DNA from: Jacaranda mimosifolia
Taxonomy: Eukaryota; Streptophyta; Magnoliopsida; Lamiales; Bignoniaceae
Assembly (NCBI GenBank): GCA_018894105.1
Contig: CM032123.1
Location: 5,643,001 to 5,707,000 of the forward strand
DNA: 64,000 nucleotides
Reading direction: 5' to 3'
A model generated the notes under the pieces. That model saw only the letters and a list, made by a program, of their open reading frames with translations. It was not told the origin of the DNA and did no database searches. This document shows, in pieces, positions 12,402-24,789 of the stretch. Position 1 is the stretch's first letter, and the number at the start of each line of letters is the position of its first letter. The position numbers and the translations under genes are program-made.

Positions 12402-13620
12402 TTTTGAGATAAAAAAAAAAGTATGATCAAGATAACGATTCAATTCAAATTGTAAAATTTAACGAAAACTGAGCTTAAATCCAATTAAAATGTGAATTTA
12501 GAAAAAAAAATTATATTAGTCTATAAATATATTTGGCTACATGTTTATCATTACATTTAAATAGTCGGATTAATTAATTAATTTGCCCGATCATTGCACT
12601 TAAGTGAAAGGAAGAATTGATCAAGACATGTACTACAAGAAAAAAAATTGATTAATGAAGGTATTGAAAATTCTCATTCATCATTATAAATATTAAATGA
12701 TAAAAGATTTTGTTTCATATCAAAGATAATAATTACTATTAATAATTAATAACATATGTTATTGATAAAAAATAAAAAAAGGTTTTGTACAAAATCATAG
12801 TGACATTTTTTTGTTGTTAGTTGTCCATAACAACAACTTAAAGTACGAATTCTTATACGTGTGATGTTTGGATTCGAACTCTAATGAACTCTAGATGTAT
12901 ATACATGTATAAATAAGTGGGAAAAAAAAAACTTAAAGTACTAATTCTTATCATTATTAAATTATTATTGTAAAAAAAATAAAATAAAATTATAACTATC
13001 ACTTAAATGTCATTAAAAATATCATTAATGAAAACGTTTAAGACAGAAGAGAAAGCTGAAAGAAAAATGCATTTCAAGTGAAGCAAACCAACCTTTCTCA
13101 ATAATCTTCAGAGGGAAATTCTAACAAAAGTTATTTACATTATTTATATATTATTTTACTAATTATTCTTCTCTGTGGCAAGGCAGGAGAAAAATTAATC
13201 TACTTAACTATGCAATTTTACACTGTATACTTCCTTTCCACAATAGTTTCTCCATGCAAGATTGATGAAGATTGCTTTTAAATAGGGTAAATTGGTTTTA
13301 CCCATGTGAAAATGAAAAAGAGTAAAATTATTTTTATGAAGAAAAAAAAAAAGAGAATCCACATCTTAATATATTTAAAAAAGTAGCAAATTATCTTTCT
13401 TCGTCTATCTGTGTAGCTCACTCGTGGCAAGTGCCGTTGATTTTACAATTTTTGCTATATAAATGATAATTTTACCCTAACTATCAATCATTGGATCATT
13501 TGAAAAAAATTAATGATTCAAATTTGTTCTATATATAAAAAATATAAATTATATAAATATATCTTTATATATACATGCATGTCTATATATATACACACAC
13601 ATATATTTATTAAATATATC
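12402..13620. other. AT-rich intergenic DNA, no gene seen
   Basis: No coding signal was found. TACTACAAGAAAAA at about 12630 resembles the end of a CACTA transposon, but I cannot find its inverted partner. Confidence 0.45.
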
Positions 13621-13812
13621 CTCATCCCCACCCCACCCCCACACCCTCGTCCGCCCTCCACCCCTTTGGCTGCTGCAATGGAAATGGCAGCCTCAACGGC
13701 AGCAGCCGTAGCGGCCGTGCCGCTGCCAACTGGTGGAAGGCGGGGCAGCGGGGTGAGGGTGGCGGTGGGGTAGCAGAATGAGAGGGCTGTCGGGTGGGGA
13801 TGGGGGTATATA
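13621..13812. other. GC-rich island inside (TA)-rich DNA
   Basis: About 190 bp of C-rich then G-rich sequence are embedded in TATATA tracts. The left side (ATCCCCACCCCACCCCC) and right side (GGGTGGGGATGGGGG) are roughly inverted. The stretch 13742-13770 has four G tracts with loops of about 4, 3 and 7 bases, a classical G-quadruplex pattern. A frame through it reads as alanine- and proline-rich sequence, but it has no upstream context of a gene. It could be a captured exon fragment or the centre of a MITE. Confidence 0.6.
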
Positions 13813-14520
13813 TATATATATTATATGTATTTATAAATATATATTTATATGCAAAAAATATTGAATATCTTTATGTATATTTATACATAAATATATTATT
13901 TATATATTTATGTATAGAAATCTATAATATATAATATATTTATATATAGATATATATAAATATATAAAGAAATAACAGTAATTTCTTTAAATTTAAAAAT
14001 AAAGAAATTGGTGTGAAGGAAATGAAAGAATATATATGAAATTAGAATTTTGGCACATTTGATGCATGTGCTAAAATTTTTATAAAATTTTTTGTATGAT
14101 AAAAATATTTATTTATTTATTATATATAATATAATTTTGTTTTAATAATTTTAATATATTTATTTACTCTTTTATAAATAAAAATAAAAAATTTATAATA
14201 AAATGGTAACTCTAGGCATAAAATAGGTGAGTTATAAATATTATATATTTATATAAATATGAATATATATTGTATATAAATATACATATATACATAATTA
14301 TACTATATATTTATATAATATATATTTGTATTTATATAATACATATTTATATATAAAAATATATAAAAGCAAAAAAAATAATTTAGAAAAAATGAAACTA
14401 CAAAAATTAAGAATAATTTTTTTTTAAATTTAAAATAAAAAATTGGTGTGAAGGAGATGAAAGAAGATATATGAAAAATATTTCTTCAAGAAAAAAAATA
14501 AAATAAAGATATATGAAAAT
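13813..14520. repeat. AT-rich tract with a 436-bp-spaced direct repeat
   Basis: ATTGGTGTGAAGG occurs at 14006 and 14442, each preceded by AAATTTAAAA-type sequence and followed by GATGAAAGAA or AATGAAAGAA and ATATATGA. TATATTTATA-type sequence also precedes both. This suggests a diverged tandem duplication of roughly 436 bp. Confidence 0.6.
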
Positions 14521-17245
14521 ATATATATTTAAAATAAATAAATTAAACTAAAAGAATATGAATTAACTAAGGTTAGTATAGTCATTATACATTAAAATTA
14601 GGTTAGATTGCAGCAAATAAGAAGAGGGAGGTGATGCGTATAATTTTCAAAAGTATAAGGAGGTTTTTGGCCTTTTTTTCTTTTATTAAGAGGTTTTTTG
14701 TTTTTTTTCATTTTTACAGGTAGGTAAAATGAAATTTGTCCCTTTTAAGTACCCCTATTCAAGATCAATCGGATTATTAGTTTCGTAATCAGGGTCCAAT
14801 TATTTGTTGAGAGAATATGAGAAAATTAAGGTAAAAAAAGAGAATTTTTTTCCCCAACAATTTATTTGTTGAAGCGGTCTTACAGTCAATATAGAATCAA
14901 AGCCTGACAAATAAGCTTTTTGATTAAATTGAAATGTATGGATGATATATGTCAGGAACATCAGGAAAAACAACAAATAAAAAATAAAAAAAATCGTTAC
15001 GTTATTTCCATTGTTGATTAGACATGCATGCATTATAGTCTGATGAAAATAATAGAATACCTTATCATGTGCTAAAAAGTCAAATTTGTTCAACAATAAC
15101 TTGTTTAAATGTTCAAAAATCAAATTTATTTACTGTTTGCATGGCTGAAATTTTTCTGCCAATTAAAGACTGCCATTGCCGAGTTGTTAGAACCTTCTTA
15201 ATTTATTCTTTCTTCTCTCGCGACCCCATGTACTTGCCATTTCCATATCTTGTGGAAAATGGAGATAAAATAATCCCAAGTTTGATCTTAAATTTTAATG
15301 TACAAAATATGAAGATTTTTTTTTTTTTTCCACTTCAAATGATGTAATTCTATGTCTTAATATTTACATCTTTATATTTTTTTTTTCTTTTTCCTCACTG
15401 TTTTCCTTTGACCCAGATATACCATAAGAATATACTCAATATTGTTAGGCAAAGAATTGCATTAATTTTGAGTTTTTAGAATTAATTGTGACAACATTGT
15501 ATTGTGCCATGGAAATTATTTTTACAAAAGTAGAACCCAATAAAGTTGATTGTGCTTTTCTCTCTAAAAATAAAATAAATTTACTATGCTACATAGCCGC
15601 ATATCCGATTCATAAAAATTTTAATTTTCTTGATTAGTACTTCTATTATCATGCAGTACCAATTGAGTTCCATTATTCAAACATGGACGTTGATCACAAA
15701 ATGTGCAGAATCATGCAAAAAAAAATTTATTATTATTATCAATTTGGGTTGTATTTTCTATCTTGTATAAATAATGTGTACCTAAAAACTAAATTAAAAT
15801 TTAAAAGAAAATCTCAAAATATAAGAAAACAGGATGAGAAAGGTCACGACACATGAGTTGGTGGATTTAAACTATTTGGGAAATTGGAGCAACAGTTCCC
15901 AATGATAAAGAGACAGATAGAGATAGATAAATAAATATGTATACATGGCTATCCCTTACAACACAAATAAAAAAGAATATATATGTTATTCTATTTTAGT
16001 AATTTTTCCCCGTAAGTTTCAACACACACAAATTAAAAAAAGACTGCATTCAGTTGTTGTCAGGGACACACACCATATCCGTATCTTGAAAAGGAGAAAG
16101 TGTTTGCATATTGAAGTTTTGGGATTGGAGGAATTTGTTTTGCATTCCCTCTCTCCTTACTTTACATTTTATAAAGTTGAGAGGAAAAAATGAGAGAATA
16201 GGCCAACCCACCGAAAAGCATGTATTTGTATAGGACAACTTATCATGAAAGCAAGAAAATTTTAACCAGCTTGATTAGACTGCCCAACCACACGCATATA
16301 CATACATGTAATTCGATATATATCATCACCCACCCCACCCCAACCCCGACCCAATTTGAATATGCACTCCAATTATGGTTTTTTTGAATAAAATTTATAA
16401 GGACAAAAAGATAAATGGGTCTCTGTGCTTCATATGATCAAACTATTTTAAGTCTATACTTAGAGTGCAGACAAAGATGCACAAAGATATATGGATATTA
16501 AGGACTCTTGCTCAATTTTAAATGACAAAGAGTTGACTGACTATATACATGAATAATAATGTTAAATATAATATTTATGTTAAACAAATTTTATTATCAC
16601 TTGTGGCATGTTATTAGTAATGACTTTTATATTTAGTATTTTGTCACTAGTACTGTTCTTTGTTGTTATCATATATATATATATATATATATTTTGATAA
16701 TAGATTAATCCAATTCTGAATTCAACTCAAAATTTTTAACATAATTCAAATACTTAATTACTTTTTGAATTTTTTAGTAAGTGATAATGTTTAATATATA
16801 TATATGTATATGAAATGCTAACTTAAAGTAGTGTTATATTAGGATATATGGTGTAGAGTTCTGTTCTCATATGAAAAACATCTCGACTGGTTGGTGAAGA
16901 GGAAGAAGACTAAACTATGCGCAAATCTTATACTCTTTAAGTTTTTAATGTACAATGAGATAACATATAATCAATAATAAAAAATAAAAATAAAAAAAGA
17001 AATATGAAAAGAAATATTAACATGTATGATTAAAGGACATACACTATGTTTGCTTTTCTACAATAGCCTAGATTTTCCCACCATCCACCCTCCTCTCTAG
17101 AGATCACTTTTCATTTCTCTTTTTAAAATGGAAATCTCAAGTCAACCTCATCTCATCATTTGGTCTTGGTTAATCTAGCCACAATCCCCCACTTTTTTCT
17201 CCCTTTCCCTTTATTTTCTTTTCTCTCCCACAATCACACCAGCTT
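14521..17245. other. Intergenic DNA upstream of WOX4
   Basis: No gene was recognised. A 107-codon minus frame (14800-15123) and several shorter frames lack family resemblance. A (TA)n tract lies at about 16670-16690. The last few hundred bases, pyrimidine-rich with CCACTTTTTTCTCCC-like runs, are probably the WOX4 promoter. Confidence 0.5.
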
Positions 17246-17254
17246 TCTATATAA
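17246..17254 (+). promoter_or_regulatory. WOX4 TATA box candidate
   Basis: TCTATATAA lies 21-29 bp upstream of the first in-frame ATG (17275) and 45-53 bp upstream of the second (17299). At the usual plant TATA-to-start spacing, transcription would begin near 17280. This favours the second ATG as the translation start. Confidence 0.6.
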
Positions 17255-17274
17255 CCCCTACATTTTCCCATCAA

Positions 17275-18582
17275 ATGTCACCCATGAGAGTGCAAGGCAT
17301 GAAGGTGCACCAGTTCGCTCGTGGCTTTTGGGAACACGAACCCACCTCCCTCACGCTCGGCTGCAAGCGGCTGCGCCCGCTTGCTCCTAAGCTAACCTCC
17401 TCCACCACTGCCACCACCACCGCCGCAAACACTTTTGACCTCAAGAGTTTCATTAGACCTGAAAGTGGTCCTAGAAAACCTGGTTCCTCGGATTATCAGA
17501 AGAAAGAATCTCCTCAGGTAATATAGTCTCTTCATGTGCTAGTCACATTTTGCATGCCTGTTTTTGTTATAAATAATAATTGTAACTTCACATCATACAC
17601 GCTTTTGCATGCAAGACGCGCTCTGGCACGCACACACACACTACTCACACAATACACCTCATAGTGCGTGTATAAAATTGCAAATACATGCAGGGAGGGA
17701 CAGACAGAGAAAAGAGCTTGTAGAAGCAGTCGATCCCTATTAAATATATTCTCGTTAATTAAACTTTAAATATCTTTTTCTAGAAAATTAATAATAAAAT
17801 TGTTCTTCATATTTTGTAAAAATTCGTTTTTGTGCACGAAAATTAAAATTCATGATTTTTGTCCCGAAACATGCATTAGGTATTATATATACGTACTCCA
17901 TAAGATGCTAGTAAGTTTCTTCTTGTGTGGGCCGCAAAATTTGAAAATGTTGCCCTGAATTTGGCATTATTTCAAAAGGAAGTTGAATTTTGAATAATTT
18001 CCATGTGTTCGGTACAGGCGGAGGCGCAGCCCGGCGGGACTCGGTGGAATCCAACGCAAGAGCAGATAGGAATACTGGAGATGCTGTATAGAGGCGGGAT
18101 GCGTACCCCCAACGCACAACAAATCGAGCAAATTACCGCACAGCTTGGAAAGTATGGGAAGATAGAAGGCAAAAACGTGTTTTATTGGTTTCAAAACCAT
18201 AAAGCGCGCGAGAGGCAGAAGCAGAAGCGTAATAGCCTCGGCCTTAGCCACAGTCCCAGGACTCCACCTTCTCCATTTAGCAACACTAGTACTACTAGCC
18301 TATTATTTTCCGCAAAGGTAATTTTGATTTTAATTTATTATATTCTGTCACATTTTTGTTATAATTATTTTTTAAAAATAAGTGGATGAAAATTCTGAAT
18401 TCTTGCAGGGTGGTGGAGTGGAGGAATTAGATTGCAGCCCATACAAAAGAAAGTGCAGGTCATGGGGATTTGATCAGTGCTTAGAAGAAGATAACAGATA
18501 TTGTACAGAAGAAGGAGAAGAAGAAGGGGAAGATAGGACCCTGAAGCTCTTCCCTTTGCACCCAGAAGGAAGATCTAGCTAA
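17275..18582 (+). CDS. WOX4: WUSCHEL-related homeobox 4 transcription factor
   Basis: WOX4 is a nuclear homeodomain protein that maintains vascular cambium stem cells downstream of the TDIF-PXY peptide signal in Arabidopsis (family knowledge). Exons are 17275-17517, 18018-18317 and 18409-18582, all phase 0, with introns GTAATA..TACAG and GTAATT..TGCAG. The predicted protein has 238 residues, or 230 from Met at 17299, the start usual for the family ([14 protein letters not shown]). The N-terminus has the WOX4-type [11 protein letters not shown] block. The WOX homeodomain is at about 87-152, with [17 protein letters not shown] in helix 3. [10 protein letters not shown] (193-202) and an intact WUS box TLKLFPL (225-231) followed by HPEG end the protein. 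All landmarks are intact, so the gene looks functional. Confidence 0.96.
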
Positions 18583-19420
18583 TTATTATTGATTAATTTA
18601 GAATCAATTAATTTTAACTTAATTGTGGTTCATTTGTAATTTGCTTTGATATTTCTCCTGCATGTTGATCAGTTCAATTATATTTCTAGCTAATTACTTT
18701 TTTCTTAATTTCTTTCAAGAGGGGAAGAAATTCAGACAAGTTGTTGTATGAACCATTTTTCTGTCTATCCTGATTGTTTCTTATCCATCTGAAAGGTCTG
18801 AAAGCAAAGTGCTGTTTTACCTCTTTAGAAGTCGTGTAACTTTTGACTAAAATTAACATTAGAACACTGAAGTCCATGCACTTTACGGTAAAATTTTTAT
18901 ATGAATTTAATTTGGTGTGGAAAAATTAAATGGTTCTTGTTATATTATTATTATGTTAATATATAATAGAATTTATAATTTTTTACATAAGGTTATTCGA
19001 ATAATTTTATAATTTTCCTTCTTTTTTCTTAAATTATATGATGATCTGCAACCTCTTAAAGTAATATATTTATATATAATGTAATTGGAAATTATAAAAA
19101 TAAAATTATAATCATCATTAGTGGCTTGTGGGGACAAAATACGTGTGAATGCAGACAGGACATCTTAGAGGGAAAGGAATTTAAAAAGATCATCTAATTT
19201 TTTGTTGGCATGTGTGGATATATTTTTTTAATACAAAAGTGCAAGACATATAATTTCTTTAATTTCACTGTATCGTTCCGTGAGTAATGGGGAATAATTA
19301 TATTATATACGATTTTTTTTTTATTATTCTTTGTTAAATGATGTGAATGGTACCACATTGAGAGTAAATTTTTATATTTTATATTAATGTAGTTTAATTT
19401 TGTTGTTTAACACCGATAGT
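18583..19420. other. WOX4 3' flank, no further gene seen
   Basis: This is AT-rich sequence that must include the WOX4 3' untranslated region. A 63-codon minus frame (18686-18877) has no family resemblance. I see no paired transposon ends. Confidence 0.5.
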
Positions 19421-19421
19421 A

Positions 19422-19590
19422 GGCCTGTAAATGGGTAAAATTTTGTCCTACCCAAGTCGATACCTAAACAATATCCAAAATTAATACCCATTTACCTACC
19501 TTACCCACTTAGACCCATTACCCATTGATTATGTGCATTAGGTCTGTTGTTTGGACTCATCGCTCTCGGGTCGGGTCGGGTCCAGACCCT
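19422..19590. mobile_element. Fragment of a hAT-like MITE (TAGGCCTGTAAATGGG end)
   Basis: TAGGCCTGTAAATGGG at about 19422 resembles the end of the neighbouring element at 19733, and is followed by repeated ACCCA/GGGT motifs and CGGGTCGGGTCGGGT (about 19569). No matching opposite end is evident, so only a fragment is claimed. Confidence 0.45.
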
Positions 19591-19732
19591 ACTCTTTTTC
19601 TTTTCTTTTTTTTTTTTTTTCAAATTCTGGTTTTTTTTTTTGCTGCTATTTTCCAAAAGAATTCTTGATTCAATGTATTTGACATATAATTAATATTTCT
19701 TCACTTAATAATGGGAGTGAGGTAGGCCTGTC

Positions 19733-20748
19733 AATGAAATGGGTAGGATATTGCCCCATCCAAATCCACACCATAACATACCTAAATAATTAAACCCTAT
19801 GTTTACCATATCCTACTCAATCCATAGACCTAATTAGATCCATACCCTAAAATACCCAAATAATAGACCCTACCCTATCAAACCCACGACCCATTGGGTC
19901 TATAGTTGGGTCTAGTTTATTAGACCAAATTTTTTAATTGTGTTTTAATCTGACTAATTTTTTTATCTTTCTCAAATTTTCTTATTGTCAATCAAAATAC
20001 TAAAATTACCTAATATTTGAATGCTAGAGTAATTTATTAATATTGACTAATTTTTTTCGCCATATTTTAAAAATATTAACTCGATTTTTTTAAATTAAAA
20101 AAGAGTATGCATTTAATTTTTTTATGTATACATCAAATTTATATGGTTTGTATGAAAAGAAAGTATCATCCAAACATCCAAATTGGAATGTGTAAACCAA
20201 TGTGTAAGAAAGAATTTTACTATTTCAGATAAATTAAGAAGTACAATAATTATAAATAAATAAATTTAAAATAATTGAAAATTTTTTTATTTTATATATA
20301 TTAAAAATTTAAGTATACACTTCAAGTATGCCATGATTATTAGTATAAATTTAATTTTGATATGACTAATTTGGATTAACTAGTTAAATTTGAGTATTTA
20401 AAAAATGAGTAATTTTAAGGTATAGGATGTATGGATAAGTTTTGCATATAAATATAATTACACCTATTCAATTATTTTTAATAAATTTTTTGGTTTAGAT
20501 TTGACGAAAATAGTATCTAAATAAAGTTCTATGAGTAAAAAAGATTAAAGTTGGGAAGGAGGGAGTTGGAACATGGGTATTTGATATTGGGTATTTTTTG
20601 GGTATTGAGTATTTGGGTATTTTATGGATATGACCCTACCCTTACCTATTCTATTTGTCTGGATAGGATTTGGGTCTCATATCTATTTATTGGGTAAGAA
20701 TATGGGTATTGTACTATTGTCATGGGTATGAGTAGGGTAAAGCCCTAT
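19733..20748. mobile_element. hAT-like element interrupted by the gypsy insertion
   Basis: The left end TAGGCCTGTCAATGAAATGG is followed by many ACCCTA and GGGTAT motifs on both strands, typical of subterminal repeats of hAT-type MITEs. The sequence breaks at the gypsy 5' LTR. The flank beyond the 3' LTR begins CCTACCCATACTGATGCC, which partly mirrors the left end (CCATTTCATTGACAGG in reverse complement). The right end is therefore decayed or lost. The nesting is inferred. Confidence 0.5.
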
Positions 20749-21856
20749 TGTAAACATATTAAATTTTTGATCAATTGAGAGGTGATACATGTAAAATAAT
20801 ATATTAAATATTAATTTAAAATTTTCATTTTAAATTTTGGGATTTATTAAATTTAATTCCTAAAAAATAAATAGTTAATTTTAATTAATAATTTAATGTT
20901 TATTTTATATCAAAACAAGCATTGACACGTGTCAAAGATGAAGTGTTTACATTTATGAACCAATCAAATCAAAAATATTTGATATTGATATTATATTTTA
21001 ATGTTTGATATTATCAAATGAAATATTATCTCTTGATATTTGATAATATTTTATCAAAGAGATAACCTTTGAAGGAGTTCAAGTCAATCAGAAGTCTTCC
21101 ATCAAACACCTATATAAATGGGTGATTCCAGCTCATTCAACACAACACAAATTCCAGCAAATGAGAGAAACTTTGAAGGAGTCCAACAATTCTCTCAAGC
21201 AAATTCAAAGGAGATCCACGACGTTTAAGGCGTTCTTCACAAAATCCACATATTTTTGGCGTTTGATTCGAGATTAAGGTGCGAAGCCCCCGAATTGGCA
21301 TTATTCTACTCAAATCAAATTCAAAGGAGATCCACGGCGTTCAAGGCGTTTTTCGTGAAATCCATATATTTTTGTCATTTGATTCGAAATTAAAGTGCGA
21401 AGCCCTTGAATTGGCTTTATTCTATTCAAATCAAATTCAAAGGAGATTCACGACGTTCAAGACGTTCTTTGCGGAATCCATATATTTTTGGCGTTTGATT
21501 CGAGATTAAGGTGCGAAGCCCCCGAAGTGGTGTTATTCTATTCAAATCAAATTTAAAGGAGATCCACGATGTTTAAGGCGTTATTCGCGGAATCCATATA
21601 TTTTTGGCGTTTGATTCGAAATTAAGGTGCGAAGCCCTGGAATTGGTGTTATTCTATTCAAGCAAATTTAAAGGAAATTCACGGCGTTTAAGGCGTTTTC
21701 GCGAAGCTCAAGATTATATTTGGAAGGGAAAAATTAGAGGATTAGATTAGAGATAGAATCCACAGTTGATTAATTGATTTTGATTTTATTTTATTTGTAC
21801 AATTTTTCTTATTTTGTAATTTTAATTTTTTGCAGACAAGAAAATTTGTTGTTACA
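20749..21856 (+). repeat. Gypsy 5' LTR (1108 bp)
   Basis: The LTR starts TGTAAAC and ends GTTACA. A TATA box, CTATATAAATGG, lies at about 21110, and transcription probably begins some 30 bp further on. Its 3' half holds five tandem copies of a 116-bp unit (first bases of the TTCAAAGGAGA motif at 21204, 21320, 21436, 21552 and 21667). The 3' LTR is shorter because it has four. Confidence 0.93.
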
Positions 21857-21861
21857 AATTT

Positions 21862-21879
21862 TGGCACGCCCAGTGGGAC
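21862..21879 (+). promoter_or_regulatory. Gypsy primer-binding site
   Basis: TGGCACGCCCAGTGGGAC begins five bases after the 5' LTR with the TGG that pairs with a tRNA CCA end. I do not assign the priming tRNA. Confidence 0.7.
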
Positions 21880-21924
21880 TATCTCTACCTCTCATCTCTT
21901 TCCTTCATCGAAGATTGAATTATC

Positions 21925-24490
21925 ATGGCTACCAACAAGACTGTTGCATTGAAAATGACTACCTTAAATTCCATAAACGCTAGAGCAAGAAGTGTTGGCG
22001 TCACCACAAGGAGTATGTCCAAAAAGTCGCAATCATCTTCAAAGTTAAATCATTCACTTGAAGTTGTGGAAAAGGCATTGTTGCATGCTATTGATACTAA
22101 TAAAGGTGGTGGAGACTCAAAGGAAGAATCAACTGCATCCACTCCTTGCTCAACCTCAAGTTCCTCAAGCATAGTGACAGTGATGGTGACAAGTGCTACG
22201 ACTTTGGATGAACAAATTGCTAATTTAACGAAGATTATTGAAGGGCTAGCAAAGCATGTCCAAGAACAAGATTCTCAAATCTCCAAGTTGATGAACAAAG
22301 CGAATAATGCTGAGACTAGTCGCGTGATGGAGAAACAAATAGAGGCTCAAGATGAAGTCGAAACATCCACAAAGAGGCAGCTAGTTGAAAATGAAAAGCC
22401 TAAAACAAAGGAACTACAAGTTTCCACCGATGGACTAATTCCCGTTGACCAACTGAGGGAGTTTATCATGGGAACTATCAAAGACAAATTTGAAGGAAGC
22501 TCTAAGTCATTTATGACGTATTCCAAGCCATATACTCAAAGGATTAACAACTTAAAGATGCCGACTAGTTATCAGCCACTAAAGTTTCAACAATTTGATT
22601 GCAAAGGCAATCCAAAGCAACATGTGGCTCATTTCATTGAAACTTGAAACAATGCCGGGACATATGGAGATCACTTAGTTAAGCAGTTTGTTCAATCCTT
22701 GAAGGGCAATGCTTTTGATTGATACACTCACTTAGAAGCAGACTCAATTGATAGTTGGGGACAATTGGAGCAAGAATTTCTTAATCGTTTCTATAGTACC
22801 CGAAGGACATTCAGTATGATTGAACTCACTAATTCCCGCCAATGGAAAGAAGAGCTAGTCTCATTGATTACATTAATCGCTGGAGAAATTTAAGCCTTAA
22901 TTGTAGAGATAGATTGTCTGAGGCTTCAGCCATCGAGATGTGCATTCAAGGGATGCATTGGGGACTTCGATATATTCTGCAAGGAACTCAACCCAAAACA
23001 TTTGAAGAATTGGCTACTCGAGCCCATGATATGGAGTTAAACATGTTTGCTAGCGGAATAGAAGGGCCACCAATTCAAGAGCCTCGTAAGTCTAAGGAAA
23101 AACAAGAATTCAAGAAAGGGGGCAAACCTCTTGCCAAAGCGCAGAGTAAAGAAGCTATGTCGGTGAATGCAATACCCATCAAGTTTCGTACGAAGGTAGA
23201 AAATGCAAAGGACGAAAGGAATGATGTCTCCTACAAAAAAGGACAAAGAAAATTAACTTCAAAAGAGATGCAGGCTAACACATACCCATTCCTTGATTCG
23301 GATGTCTCTGGAATATTTGATGATTTGCTAAATGCAAATCTCATAGAATTACCTGAAATGAAGAGAGCTGAAGAAGCTGCAAAAATTGATGACCCAAAGT
23401 ATTGCAAGTACCATCGGTTGGTGGGTCACCCAATCCATGACTGCTTCGTATTCAAAGATAAAGTGATGCAATTGGCCCGACAAGGAAAAATCTCACTTGA
23501 GGAAGATAATGCCACCTCAAATCATGCTACTATTGAGGTTGAAAAGGGTGTGCTTGGTGATCACAACAGTAACATTGCGTGTTGCATGATAAGTGAAGAA
23601 AGGATCCCTTCTAGTGAAGCATTTCTATCAGATGAAGAAAATCATGATATGACTGAGGAGTGCATGTCGGCAACGACTTTCACTGATGAAGACTTGTTGC
23701 TTGGCTTCAAATCCCACAATAGGCTATTGTTTGTAACTGGCTATGCTCGTGAGCAGAAGATAAATAGAATTTTGATTGATGGAGGCTCTGCAGTCAATAT
23801 CTTGCCATTATGTGTGTTGAAGGATTTAGGAATCCCCACAGATGAGTTGACAAACAGTCGCCTAATGATCCAAAGGTTCAATCAAGGGGGCAAAGGGCTC
23901 TCGGAATAATAAGAATAAAGTTACTGATGGACGATATGTTGTCAACGACATTATTTCATGTCATAGATGTCAAGACGTCATACAATATGCTTTTAGGCCG
24001 ACCTTGGTTACATGAAAATGATGTAGTTCCTTCTACTTGGCACTAATGTTTCAAATATTGTTGAGAAGGTGTGGTAAAGAAAGTACTTGGAGATAGCAAA
24101 CCTTTCACTGAAGCTGAATCAAACTTAGCAGATGCCAAATACTACACTGAAAGTATGAAAACCGCCAAGGCTAAAGAACAAGAGGAATCCAGGCAACAAG
24201 ATGATCTTGATGGAGGAAACAATGTTACAGACTTGACTCCAACATGCAGCGGTAAAGATCACATAAAGAGAGAGTCATCTCTGGTAGGATCTGAGTTATT
24301 GAAAGAATTGACGTTTCCCATAACCAAGCTTGATGTGAAGAAGCCATCCTCTCAGCCGCTAAAAGGGTTTGTTCGTGCAACTCAAGGAGTCGAGAAGGAA
24401 TACGGAGAATCTCTGCATCTTCAAAATGAGACTTGCTTTGATCCAAAAGCTTATAAACTTCTAGTTAATGTTAGATATAATTCGCAATAA
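21925..24490 (+). pseudogene. Gypsy gag and protease, broken
   Basis: Gag (packaging protein) starts at 21925 and reads to a stop at 22645-22647. The same frame carries a second stop at 22720-22722, then shifts at about 22855. The next frame (to 23909) includes the gag core ([26 protein letters not shown]), a zinc-knuckle-like CKYH..HP..C block (about 23400-23450), and the retropepsin active site [12 protein letters not shown] (about 23773-23808). After a further shift the protease continues with [13 protein letters not shown] (about 23980), a stop before 24050, and an acidic linker to 24490. Assignment to gag-protease is secure. The number of breaks shows long decay. Confidence 0.9.
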
Positions 24491-24789
24491 CATTCCATTT
24501 TAGGAAAACTCCCTCCTGAGGCTTCTGGAAAGCAAACATATGGGCTTAACACTACCTAAAAGATGTTGAAGGAAAAGGGTCATAGTGTTCAAAGCTCTCG
24601 AACGGGACTTGGATTTGTCCCTCAAAATCCTATTCGTATTGCGATTAGGAGAGCTAGTAGTAATCATATAGTTGGAGGGGAATTTTCCTCAACAAATGAT
24701 GTTTTTGATGAAAATGGGAAGAAAGTCCTGTGAATCTCAGTTTTTGATAGACTTGGAAAGTTGCGGCATAAAAGAACCCAAATCGGAGA

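Noticed and set aside
12629..12830. CACTA-type MITE starting TACTACAAGAAAAA
   Set aside because: The first bases are not CACTA and no inverted partner is evident; only the resemblance of one end is noted.
13513..13773. Proline/alanine-rich frame of 86 codons
   Set aside because: It crosses from TA repeat into the GC-rich island; no splice or promoter context and no known family.
15069..15347. 92-codon plus frame overlapping a 107-codon minus frame
   Set aside because: Neither shows a domain, splice context or promoter; overlapping frames on both strands suggest chance.
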